A stretch of DNA of 6,007 bases from Flavobacteriales bacterium. Its GTDB lineage: Bacteria > Bacteroidota > Bacteroidia > Flavobacteriales > Flavobacteriaceae. The position numbers were made by a program, and so were the translations under genes. Each line of letters starts with the position of its first letter. Positions within the stretch are counted from its first letter, which is position 1. The notes under the pieces were generated by a model. The model was not told where the DNA came from. It saw nothing but the letters and a program-made list of their open reading frames with translations, and ran no database searches. The stretch is taken from the NCBI GenBank assembly GCA_015494775.1, contig WGAP01000117.1, forward strand, positions 1 through 6,007, in the 5' to 3' direction. Positions 1 through 5,888 of this stretch are shown piece by piece.

Positions 1-642
1 CGTTTTTGCAAATATCCGTCCGGATGGAAAAAACAAAAAACCGTTATCGGCGGCACCAAAGATCCGAAAATCGAGCGCATTCTTTCCCTGCAACCCGATT
101 TGATTTTGGCCAACAAGGAGGAAAACACACGCGAAGCCGTGGAAGCCCTTCGTCGGCACGTGCCCGTGTATGTGAGCGATGTGGTTAGCTGGGAAGATAA
201 TTTGCAGTGGATTGAACAAGTAGGGCTGCTTACCGGCCGGCAACAGCAAGCCCGCGGCATCGTGGAGCAATTGGAAGGGCGGCGCGAAAATTTCCGCCCG
301 CCTACACCGCCTGTGGATGCGCTTTACCTGATTTGGCGCAATCCGTGGATGGCCGCCGGACAAAATACTTTTATCAACACCATGCTCCGCATGGCCGGGT
401 TCAGGAATACGGTTACACAAGAGCGTTATCCCGTGCTGGACGAGGCGCAGTTGCAACGGCTCAATCCCGAGGTAGTGCTGCTTTCGTCCGAACCTTTCCC
501 GTTCAAGCCGCCCCATGCCGACGAATTGCGTAAATTTTTGCCCGAAGCCCGTTTCCTGTTTGTCCGTGGCGAAGCTTTTACCTGGGTGGGAAGTTATCCC
601 TTGCAGAGCTTCGATTATTTTGCCAAATTGCACGAAAATTAG
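1..642 (+). CDS. ABC transporter substrate-binding protein, BtuF/TroA-like helical-backbone receptor (5' truncated)
   Basis: The reading frame is open from the first base, so the N-terminus (signal peptide and first strand) lies outside the window and 213 codons plus TAG are seen. The visible start contains FCKYP, then GGTKDPKIE (residues 17-25) and LQPDLILANKEEN (about 30-42). This pattern is typical of class III periplasmic binding proteins for cobalamin, iron-siderophore or similar metal chelates, where the 'PDLI' strand leads into the interdomain helix. Later come a long helix (about 66-100), a second lobe with YLIWRNPWMAAG and NTMLRMAGF, and a C-terminal strand ending near WVGSYPLQSFDYFAKL. 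By family knowledge the protein would sit in the periplasm or on the membrane and deliver a chelate to a BtuCD-type permease. No permease gene is visible, so the ligand cannot be named. mazG begins 5 bp after its stop, which suggests co-transcription. The family call is firm; the cobalamin assignment is only one possibility. Confidence 0.85.
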   Translation, partial: RFCKYPSGWKKQKTVIGGTKDPKIERILSLQPDLILANKEENTREAVEALRRHVPVYVSDVVSWEDNLQWIEQVGLLTGRQQQARGIVEQLEGRRENFRPPTPPVDALYLIWRNPWMAAGQNTFINTMLRMAGFRNTVTQERYPVLDEAQLQRLNPEVVLLSSEPFPFKPPHADELRKFLPEARFLFVRGEAFTWVGSYPLQSFDYFAKLHEN

Positions 643-647
643 ACCTG

Positions 648-1424
648 ATGCACACCAAAGCCGAAAAACTTCAAGCCCTGGGCCGCCTGTTGGACATTAT
701 GGACGATTTGCGTCAAGGATGCCCGTGGGACCGCAAGCAAACCTTCGACAGTTTACGCCACCTGACCATCGAGGAGGTTTACGAATTGTCGGATGCCATT
801 TTGGACAAGGATTTGGACCGCATCAAGGAAGAAGCAGGCGATATTCTCCTGCACATTGTGTTCTACGGCAAACTGGGCGAGGAAACCGGACGCTTTGATG
901 TGGCCGACATTGCCCATCATATTTCCGAAAAACTCATCCGCCGGCATCCGCACATTTACGGCGATGTGAAAGTGGCCGATGCCGAGGAAGTCAAGCGCAA
1001 CTGGGAAAAGCTCAAAATGAACGAAGGCAAAAAATCGGTGCTGGAAGGTGTGCCGCGTTCGCTACCGGCCTTGGTCAAGGCCTTGCGCATGCAGGAAAAG
1101 GCCGCCGGCGTGGGCTTCGACTGGCCCGACAAGCAACCGGTGGAACAAAAACTCCACGAGGAATGGGACGAATTGAAAAAAGCCGTTGATGCCGGTAACC
1201 GTAATCAAATGGAGGAAGAACTGGGCGATGTGTTGTTTTCGCTGGTCAATTATGCGCGGCACTTGGGCATCAATCCCGAAACGGCCTTGGAACGGGCCAA
1301 CAAAAAATTCAAATCGCGCTTCGAAAGTATCGAGCGCAAAGCCGAGGAACTGGGCCGCTCGGTTTCGGACATGCGTTTGGAAGAGATGGATAAACTGTGG
1401 GACGAAGCCAAGCGGAAAGAATAA
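648..1424 (+). CDS. mazG: Nucleoside triphosphate pyrophosphohydrolase MazG
   Basis: This 258-residue protein hydrolyses (d)NTPs to NMP and pyrophosphate in the cytoplasm, a house-cleaning role linked to removal of abnormal nucleotides and to nutritional-stress signalling. It has the two tandem MazG domains of the full-length enterobacterial type (about 263 residues). Domain 1 has the opening signature LRQGCPWDRKQT (21-32), EEVYE (42-46) and ExxxD ending in E62-A-G-D65. Domain 2 has EEWDE (171-175) and EELGD (190-194). Both Mg2+-binding EExxE...ExxD sets are therefore intact. The linker carries the typical RRHPHIYGD (98-106) and NWEKLK (118-123) sequences, and the C-terminus has GINPETALERANKKFKSRF. 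The ATG at 648 is chosen because it gives the canonical N-terminus and follows the upstream stop by 5 bp, consistent with translational coupling. No clear Shine-Dalgarno sequence is present, as is usual in this phylum. The gene converges on the next one with 15 bp between stops. Confidence 0.97.
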   Translation: MHTKAEKLQALGRLLDIMDDLRQGCPWDRKQTFDSLRHLTIEEVYELSDAILDKDLDRIKEEAGDILLHIVFYGKLGEETGRFDVADIAHHISEKLIRRHPHIYGDVKVADAEEVKRNWEKLKMNEGKKSVLEGVPRSLPALVKALRMQEKAAGVGFDWPDKQPVEQKLHEEWDELKKAVDAGNRNQMEEELGDVLFSLVNYARHLGINPETALERANKKFKSRFESIERKAEELGRSVSDMRLEEMDKLWDEAKRKE

Positions 1425-1439
1425 GTTGACGCCCGCCTT

Positions 1440-2431
1440 TCAATCCCCTTCTTTTCGCAAATAAACTTCGCGCACAGGAAAAGGAATACGAATCCCCGCT
1501 TTGCCGGCCGCATCATAGACACGTGTCATAAAAGCATCCCGGATGGTTTTGCTGTCGGAATAATCGCGTACATAAAATTTCAGTTCATAAGTAATGGCAA
1601 AATCGTCATAGGAAACGGTCAAAGCCTTGGGCGGCGGTTCGTTCAAAATACCTTCGGTATTTCCGGCCACATTCAACAACATTTTTTGGACTTTTTCGGG
1701 CGCATCGTCATACGAAAATCCTATGCGCACGGTCAGGGCATACAGCGGGTCGGGACGACTGAGGTTGTGAATGGTTTCCTTGCCCAAAATATTGTTGGGA
1801 ATAATGATCAATTCATTATAACGATTGACGATTTTTACCGAGCGCCAATTGATTTCCAATACTTTGCCCGTTTGGTCGCCCACGCGTATCCAATCGCCCG
1901 TTTGGAACGGTTTGGCCATAAGCAGCGCTATGCCGTTGAACAAATTGCCCAAGGGTTCCTGTAAGGCCAAGCCCAAAACCAAAGAGCCCACGCCCAAGGC
2001 GGCCAATAAACTTCCCAAATGAACGCCCCAAATGTTGGAAAAAACCACCGCCGAAGCCAACAAAATCAAAAAGAAATGAATAATGTCGCGTCCCAATTTG
2101 GGCAAACGCTCTTCACGGGTAAGCACATTGTCTTCGGAAAAAATCAGATGGTTCAGAAAATTGATTACAAACGAAATGGCAAAGATGATCAATATGGTTT
2201 CGGTAATTCGTATGGAAAAATGGCTGCGCGGCAATTCCAATACGTAGCGGCAAAACAGGTAAACGGCCAAAGTGGGCAAAACAAAATAACGCATAATCCG
2301 CGGCGCCACGATGGGTTTCCCGAGCCGCTTACGTGTGCGAATAACCAATCCCACCAGAAATAAAAAAGTGCAAAGCCCGCAATAATCGCCCAAAAAACCG
2401 GATTTGAAAATATATTTTCCAAAGATTTCAT
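1440..2431 (-). CDS. MscS-family mechanosensitive ion channel (probable frameshift near the 5' end)
   Basis: This inner-membrane channel releases solutes on hypo-osmotic shock. The pore helix and first cytoplasmic strand are unmistakable: AALGVGSLVLGLALQEP, then GNLFNGIALLMAKPFQTGDWI and the beta-domain sequence GKVLEINWRSVKI with IIIPNN. Upstream are about three further hydrophobic helices (FVLPTLAVYLF, ILIIFAISFVINF, FFLILLASAVVF). The C-terminal alpha/beta domain follows, ending in IPFPVREVYL. The uninterrupted frame runs from 2486 to 1440 (348 residues), but its first 40 residues look unnatural and its ATG lies upstream of a good promoter element. The other frame starting at ATG 2431 reads MKSLENIFSNPVFWAIIAGFALF, a typical N-terminus. 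Adding one base to the A6 run at 2362-2367 joins it to the main frame, giving a 330-residue protein reading FALFLFLVGLVIRTRKR at the join. I therefore place the start at 2431 and infer a one-base deletion, real or from sequencing. The family call is certain; the start is inferred. Confidence 0.85.
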
Positions 2432-2445
2432 AGCGCAAATTTAGG

Positions 2446-2457
2446 CCGGCATGCCGG
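2446..2457. repeat. 12-bp perfect palindrome CCGGCATGCCGG in the MscS leader
   Basis: This perfect inverted repeat lies between the predicted -7 element (2469-2476) and the predicted start codon (2431), so it falls in the 5' leader. It could be an operator or form a short hairpin in the mRNA. There is no direct evidence for either. Confidence 0.4.
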
Positions 2458-2468
2458 ACATCGATGTT

Positions 2469-2476
2469 CAAATATA
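2469..2476 (-). promoter_or_regulatory. Bacteroidota-type -7 promoter element for the MscS gene
   Basis: On the minus strand this reads TATATTTG, matching TAnnTTTG exactly. Transcription would begin near 2462, leaving about 30 nt of leader before the ATG at 2431. I do not see a well-spaced TTTG -33 element, so the call rests on the -7 match and position. If correct, it excludes the longer frame starting at 2486. Confidence 0.5.
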
Positions 2477-2561
2477 CCAAAAACAAATTGAAACTTTATC
2501 GGGACGCGAAAAGGTCAGTTGCTTATGTTTTTTATTCCAAATGAAAAAAATTTTATTACGT

Positions 2562-2606
2562 AAAAAAACAAAAAACGCCATGCCAAAACAGACTTGTTTT
2601 GCCGGC
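2562..2606 (-). terminator. Rho-independent terminator of the thioredoxin-cydB operon
   Basis: Just past the cydB-like stop, the minus strand forms a perfect 7-bp stem (CAAAACA/TGTTTTG, plus-strand 2584-2590 and 2595-2601) with a 4-nt loop. The stem can be extended by a few GC pairs across a mismatch and a bulge. It is followed by two T-runs of 6 and 7 (plus-strand A-runs within 2562-2575). The orientation and position fit termination of the minus-strand operon. Confidence 0.7.
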
Positions 2607-2612
2607 AATGTT

Positions 2613-3641
2613 CTATCCTTCCGTTTGTTTGCGCATGGATTTTCCTTTGGAAAACTTATGCACCAGCACCGAATAAACCAGCAAAATAATCGCTACGGCC
2701 AAAACCCACCATTGCAAGTGATAATGTTCCAAACTATGGAACGTGGTATGAAAAATGTCTATGCCCGTATTATTTCTCGTGCTATGCAATAAATACGGGT
2801 ATTGCAACACCATAAGTCCCAGCCAAAAATAGATAAACAAGTTGGTGGCCAGGAAAAAACCCTTGTTGTTCGAGGCATAGCTTCGCACGGCCATCAATCC
2901 GCCGAAGGCGCTCAGCATCAACACCGGCAGCAGGAACCATACCGGATAGGCCAAATAATATTTGAAGCGCCCGGCTTGCATAAAATAGAGGGCCGCAATG
3001 GTGGCCAGGAAAACCAAACTTCCGTAAATCGCCCATTTTTGGATTTTGAATTTGAGCTTACGCCCCAGGGCCGGACGCACCTTGTGCACGGTCCATCCCA
3101 AGCCCTGCAACAAAATCAGGATAAAAAACAAAAACACAAACAGCAGGGTAAACCAATCCAGGTAACCCGAATTTCCGGTAAAAGGCGAGAATTTTTGGCT
3201 CCACAGCCGCAAAGACACGCCATTCCATCCCCGCAGCAATACGGCCACATACAATCCCATTAAGACCGTCATGCCCAATTGGGCGATTACAAACAACAGG
3301 TCGAGGAATTTTCGCAACGTTCCCCCTTGGAAAATGCGGAGCAAATTATTGACGGCCACCGAAAGCACATAAAGCACCACAAACAGATAAAACAGCCCTT
3401 CGAAATGCGTTTTGTTCCAAGCAAAAAATGCGGGAAATACCAAATACATCAATCCGATATAGGCCAAGAACCACACTTCGTTGGCCGACCATACCGAACG
3501 CGTGCTGTCCAATACCTGCCGGCGTTCGTCGTCATTGGAAGTGTAAAGGAAATAAACCGTGCGGGCTCCCCACTCGTAAGCTTCAAAGAGCAAGTAAAAA
3601 CCCAGGAGCAACCACAAAATAACATACCACAACACTTCCAT
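2613..3641 (-). CDS. CydB-like protein (divergent cytochrome bd ubiquinol oxidase subunit II)
   Basis: This integral membrane protein of 342 residues has about eight or nine hydrophobic segments, close in size to E. coli CydB (379). The N-terminal third shows the family pattern: E20-A-Y-E23-W-G in place of the classical DGFDxG, NDDERRQVL (36-44) and VWSANEVW (50-57) in place of hWDGNxVW. In E. coli terms D29 becomes Glu, D58 becomes Ser (S52) and R100 is not evident at the aligned place. The second half is highly divergent and lacks the usual WDA(S/T)S segment, having a His-rich FHTTFHSLEHYH (297-308). CydB normally pairs with haem-bearing CydA, which reduces O2 using quinol. No cydA is present here; the partner upstream is thioredoxin, 13 bp away. 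It may be a second subunit encoded apart from its CydA, or a CydB-fold protein with another job. The fold assignment is fairly sure; the function is not. Confidence 0.78.
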   Translation of the reverse strand: MEVLWYVILWLLLGFYLLFEAYEWGARTVYFLYTSNDDERRQVLDSTRSVWSANEVWFLAYIGLMYLVFPAFFAWNKTHFEGLFYLFVVLYVLSVAVNNLLRIFQGGTLRKFLDLLFVIAQLGMTVLMGLYVAVLLRGWNGVSLRLWSQKFSPFTGNSGYLDWFTLLFVFLFFILILLQGLGWTVHKVRPALGRKLKFKIQKWAIYGSLVFLATIAALYFMQAGRFKYYLAYPVWFLLPVLMLSAFGGLMAVRSYASNNKGFFLATNLFIYFWLGLMVLQYPYLLHSTRNNTGIDIFHTTFHSLEHYHLQWWVLAVAIILLVYSVLVHKFSKGKSMRKQTEG

Positions 3642-3654
3642 TGTCCGATGGTTT

Positions 3655-3951
3655 TTACAAATAGGTTTCCAAGGCGTGCGCCAGGGCTTGGGCAGGCATC
3701 ACACCCGATTGACGCCACACGGGTTGTCCGCCACGAAACAAAATAAGGGTGGGCACGCCGCGAATTTCGTAACGCGCCGCCACCGCCGGATTGCGGTCCA
3801 CATCGATTTTGATGATTTTGATGCGGTCGCCCAGCATTGTTTTGAGTTCTTTGAGCACCGGCGCCATCATCTTGCACGGACCGCACCATTCGGCCGAAAA
3901 GTCCACCAAAACGGGTTTATCTCCATTGATGATTTCCGAAAATTTGGCCAT
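3655..3951 (-). CDS. Thioredoxin
   Basis: This 98-residue single-domain thioredoxin is a cytoplasmic dithiol-disulfide oxidoreductase. The redox motif WCGPCK is at residues 22-27 (Cys23 and Cys26), preceded by the strand VLVDFSAE, with the buried Asp at D17. The cis-proline loop RGVPTLILF places Pro67 opposite the active site, and IDVDRNPAVAARYEI is the usual third-helix region. There is no signal peptide or lipobox, so it acts in the cytoplasm. At 98 residues it is slightly shorter than E. coli TrxA (109 residues). The ATG at 3951 gives a normal N-terminus. It is the first gene of a two-gene minus-strand operon, with the CydB-like gene starting 13 bp after its stop, and is preceded by two -7 promoter matches. 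Bacteroidota genomes usually hold several thioredoxin paralogues, so I give no trxA symbol. Confidence 0.95.
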   Translation of the reverse strand: MAKFSEIINGDKPVLVDFSAEWCGPCKMMAPVLKELKTMLGDRIKIIKIDVDRNPAVAARYEIRGVPTLILFRGGQPVWRQSGVMPAQALAHALETYL

Positions 3952-3970
3952 ATATGTCCATTTTGTAACA

Positions 3971-3988
3971 CAAAGATACGCAAAGTTA
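3971..3988 (-). promoter_or_regulatory. Two tandem -7 promoter elements for the thioredoxin operon
   Basis: On the minus strand, TATCTTTG (plus-strand 3971-3978) and TAACTTTG (3981-3988) both match TAnnTTTG exactly and lie about 20 and 30 bases upstream of the thioredoxin ATG. A TTTG lies further upstream but with shorter spacing than usual. Either or both could be used. Confidence 0.55.
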
Positions 3989-4065
3989 GGTCAAACACTG
4001 CCGGATTGGCCGCAATATGCAACGACTTTTCGTCTTTGGCATCATTTTTTCGGTGGAAATTTGTG

Positions 4066-4073
4066 TAACTTTG
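4066..4073 (+). promoter_or_regulatory. -7 promoter element for the DUF4870-GIN operon
   Basis: TAACTTTG matches TAnnTTTG exactly and ends 19 bases before the ATG at 4093. A T-run at 4045-4050 lies at about the -33 distance but is not a clean TTTG. Together with the minus-strand elements at 3971-3988, this marks 3952-4092 as a divergent promoter region. Confidence 0.55.
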
Positions 4074-4092
4074 AACCAAAGCCGTATTAACC

Positions 4093-4458
4093 ATGCAAAC
4101 CACTTCCGACCTACGCACCTATGCCGCACTCATCCACCTGTCGCCCATTGTGGGCGGATTGTTTGGCGGTTATTTGAATTTTCTTTTTCCGTTGATTATG
4201 TGGCTTATCCGCCGCAACGACCATGTGTTTATCGACGAAACGGGCAAGGAAGTGGTGAATTTCCAAATCAGTTTGTTGATATATTACCTTATCGGGGTGT
4301 TGTTGATCGTGCTAAGTTTGGGATTGGGGGCGATTTTGATGGTGCCGCTTTTCATAATATTGATGCTTTTGACGATTGTGTTTGCCATCATCGGTGCCTT
4401 GAGGGCGAGTGAAGGTAAAATATACCGTTATCCCTTGAATTTACGTTTAATCAAATAA
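4093..4458 (+). CDS. DUF4870 domain-containing small membrane protein
   Basis: This 121-residue protein of unknown function matches the DUF4870 (Tic20-like) pattern along its whole length. It has HLSPIVGGLFGGYLN (15-29), a first helix ending in FPLIMWLIRRND (32-43), the hallmark FIDETGKEVVNFQIS (46-60), two further hydrophobic segments (about 62-78 and 80-101), and a C-terminus ending in ASEGKIYRYPLNLRLI. By sequence it has about three membrane helices and no signal peptide. The protein is small, and the conserved loop may lie on the cytoplasmic side. The GIN-domain gene follows 15 bp after its stop, so the two are likely one transcript. The biochemical role of DUF4870 proteins is not established and nothing here settles it. 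Confidence 0.88.
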   Translation: MQTTSDLRTYAALIHLSPIVGGLFGGYLNFLFPLIMWLIRRNDHVFIDETGKEVVNFQISLLIYYLIGVLLIVLSLGLGAILMVPLFIILMLLTIVFAIIGALRASEGKIYRYPLNLRLIK

Positions 4459-4473
4459 TAAATCCGATTTGTT

Positions 4474-5322
4474 ATGAAAAAAATCATCGGCTTAATGATG
4501 TTGTTGAGCATCACCGTGGCCTACGGGCAGAAAAAAGGCAAAATCAAAGGCAACCGCGAAGTGATTACCCGCATTTATACCGTGCCGCCCTTTTTGCGTG
4601 TTGAAACGGGCGAGGAATTAACCGTAACGCTGAAAAAAGCCGCCGACACCACCCAAATCCAACTGCGTGCCGACGAAAACCTGCACGAAGTGCTCAAATG
4701 GGATGTAAACGACGGCACACTCAAATTGTGGCTGAGCAAAAAAATCATTTCCAAAAAGAAATTCGAAATCACCCTGTTTGTGGATGACAAATTCCAAGGG
4801 ATTATCCTGCACAATTATGCCAAAGTGGTAACCGACGAAAAAATCCGCTTGGAGCGCCTGTATGTGGAACTGCACGACCGGGCCCGTGTGGATGGAGGTT
4901 TTGCGGTGCACGACACCGTGGGTTTCCGGCTCACCGACAACAGCCGCCTGCGCACCGATTTGGAAGCGGCTTCGGTCAGGGCCGTTTTGGACAAAGACGC
5001 CACGTGGGAAGGCACCGTCTTTGCCAAAACATTAAAGGTCGATATGGGGCGCAGTGCCGATTTGCGCTTGAAGGGCAGCATTAAGGATTTGCATATCCAA
5101 GGAAGCGAACGCGCGGAATTTAACGGCCGTAAACTGGACGTAAAAAACGATGCCGATATTCGCCTGACCGGAAAATCCGTTGCGCGCATTCACGGCAAAA
5201 GTGCCGACCGGCTAAGCGTGCAAATCGACGGTTCCACCCTGTTGAATGTGAGTGGCGATTTCGGGCATTACGAAATCAAACGCTTCCAAGACGATGCCGT
5301 CCTGTCGCATTCGTCGAAGTAA
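4474..5322 (+). CDS. Secreted head-GIN domain (DUF2807) beta-solenoid protein, putative adhesin
   Basis: This 282-residue exported protein has a signal peptide with basic MKK, a hydrophobic core LMMLLSITVA and a likely cut after AYG (residue 18). There is no lipobox cysteine and no C-terminal sorting domain. The segment 21-105 follows the GIN/DUF2807 start: GNREV, then FLRVETGEELTVTL, RADENLHEVLKWDVNDGTLKLWL. From about residue 128 to 262 there are about seven repeats of roughly 20 residues, each alternating hydrophobic residues, then a turn with D/S/A and a hydrophobic strand. Examples are VELHDRARVDG, VDMGRSADLRLKG, VKNDADIRLTG and VQIDGSTLLNVSG, consistent with a right-handed beta-solenoid. 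Such proteins are common in Bacteroidota, often labelled putative autotransporter adhesin, but their function is mostly unproven. It would reach the periplasm or cell surface. It lies 15 bp after the DUF4870 gene and is the last gene before a long non-coding stretch. Confidence 0.88.
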   Translation: MKKIIGLMMLLSITVAYGQKKGKIKGNREVITRIYTVPPFLRVETGEELTVTLKKAADTTQIQLRADENLHEVLKWDVNDGTLKLWLSKKIISKKKFEITLFVDDKFQGIILHNYAKVVTDEKIRLERLYVELHDRARVDGGFAVHDTVGFRLTDNSRLRTDLEAASVRAVLDKDATWEGTVFAKTLKVDMGRSADLRLKGSIKDLHIQGSERAEFNGRKLDVKNDADIRLTGKSVARIHGKSADRLSVQIDGSTLLNVSGDFGHYEIKRFQDDAVLSHSSK

Positions 5323-5370
5323 AGTCCGTAGCGGGATATTTGTGATTCGAAAAATATTTTGCAGATAAAG

Positions 5371-5392
5371 CGCTATTGTTTTTACAGTAGCG
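5371..5392. terminator. Terminator-like hairpin after the GIN gene
   Basis: CGCTATTG (5371-5378) and CAGTAGCG (5385-5392) form an 8-bp stem with one G-T pair and loop TTTTTA, about 50 bases past the stop of the GIN-domain gene. No strong T-run follows on the plus strand, so it is not a textbook intrinsic terminator. It could end the DUF4870-GIN transcript or stabilise its 3' end. Confidence 0.4.
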
Positions 5393-5414
5393 GAAAGTAA
5401 TGACAAAAATTTTG

Positions 5415-5560
5415 CGGAGGCAGACGCCGCCCGTTGCGGGGCAATGCTTTGCGCGGGCCAAGGTCGGCGGCTGCCGAAGCCCGCGGGAAAACAAGCGTGG
5501 AGTAATTATGAATTATGAATTTTTAATTTTTAATTGATTTTCAATAACTTAATTGTTTAT
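5415..5560. repeat. Composite intergenic repeat, copy A (GC-rich hairpins plus AT-rich heptamers)
   Basis: The GC-rich half (about 5415-5500) has several small hairpins: CCCG/CGGG (5430-5440), GCAA/TTGC (5441-5452), CGGC/GCCG (5465-5476) and the palindrome CCCGCGGG (5480-5487). It ends in GGGAAAACAAGCGTGG (5485-5500). The AT-rich half holds five in-phase heptamers from 5504 to 5538: AATTATG, AATTATG, AATTTTT, AATTTTT and AATTGAT. These are followed by TTTC and further AAT-starting units. Order and phase match copy B, whose heptamers start 178 bp later. I see no gene in it. The outer limits are approximate. Confidence 0.7.
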
Positions 5561-5577
5561 TTCAAAAAAATAAAAAA

Positions 5578-5735
5578 GCGCAGGTTTCCCGCGTCTGCGA
5601 GGAGACACCGCAGGTGGCTCCGATGCAAGCGAAGCAAGACCCAAGGGCTCGCGAAGCCCGAGGGGAGACAAACGCGTGGTTAATTATGAGTTTTAAGTTT
5701 TGAGTTTTTAGTTGATTTTCAGTTGTTTGCGTTTT
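5578..5735. repeat. Composite intergenic repeat, copy B
   Basis: The GC-rich half opens with a CGCAG/CTGCG stem (5579-5599). It contains GAGGAGACA followed by a GTGG (5599-5617), a perfect GGGCT/AGCCC hairpin with 5-nt loop (5645-5659), and GAGGGGAGACA followed by GCGTGG (5660-5679). The last is the counterpart of the copy A motif. The AT-rich half has five heptamers at 5682-5716: AATTATG, AGTTTTA, AGTTTTG, AGTTTTT and AGTTGAT. TTTC and AGTTGTTT follow. Compared with copy A, the second base of units 2-5 and of the trailing unit is G rather than A. The outer limits are approximate. Confidence 0.7.
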
Positions 5736-5745
5736 CTTTATATAT

Positions 5746-5864
5746 CGGCGACGCGTGCCGGCTCCCCGAGGTGCGGAACAAGACAAGCGCCGCCGCTTGC
5801 AAGGCGCGCCGGCTTGTGGAGCCGCGTAGAGAACCGCCGTCGGGCGGGTTTCGGAGCGCCGAAA
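5746..5864. repeat. Third GC-rich hairpin block before trmD (possible decayed copy C)
   Basis: This block shows CGGCTCC (5759-5765) inverted against GGAGCCG (5818-5824), with an inner CAAGCG/CGCTTG hairpin (5784-5799). A bulged AACCGCC/GGCGGGTT hairpin lies at 5832-5850 and a perfect TTTCGG/CCGAAA hairpin at 5849-5864, sharing bases with it. It also holds GAACAAGACAAGCG, which resembles the GGRGACAAgCG motif of copies A and B, but no heptamer array follows. It might be a further copy, a structured leader or terminator upstream of trmD, or chance GC-rich structure. I see no tRNA fold or coding frame in it. Confidence 0.4.
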
Positions 5865-5880
5865 ACAACAAAATTTGAAT

Positions 5881-5888
5881 TAACTTTG
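5881..5888 (+). promoter_or_regulatory. -7 promoter element for trmD
   Basis: TAACTTTG matches TAnnTTTG exactly and ends 5 bases before the first trmD ATG. A start site a few bases downstream would give a leaderless or nearly leaderless mRNA. No clear TTTG is seen at the -33 distance. Confidence 0.45.

Noticed and set aside
2019..2363. Plus-strand open frame of 114 codons opposite the MscS gene
   Set aside because: It is antisense to a confidently identified gene and its sequence is low-complexity in Gln and Asn, typical of a shadow frame.
2432..2486. N-terminal extension of the MscS gene starting at ATG 2486
   Set aside because: It crosses the predicted promoter element and the palindrome, and the encoded residues do not look like a channel N-terminus. 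The other frame from 2431 does.
3279..3746. Plus-strand open frame of 155 codons opposite cydB and thioredoxin
   Set aside because: It spans two confidently identified minus-strand genes in antisense and shows no family resemblance.
3449..3889. Minus-strand 146-codon frame overlapping thioredoxin
   Set aside because: It is out of frame with both thioredoxin and cydB and shows low-complexity Gly/Arg/Gln sequence.
5504..5723. CRISPR array
   Set aside because: The units are contiguous 7-mers without spacers, and the 178-bp period involves only two diverged copies.
5562..5786. Minus-strand open frame of 74 codons in the repeat region
   Set aside because: It reads through the AT heptamers and GC hairpins of the repeat, with no recognisable protein pattern and no promoter.
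5746..5864. tRNA or other known RNA gene
   Set aside because: The hairpins do not assemble into a cloverleaf and no conserved T-loop or CCA region is seen.
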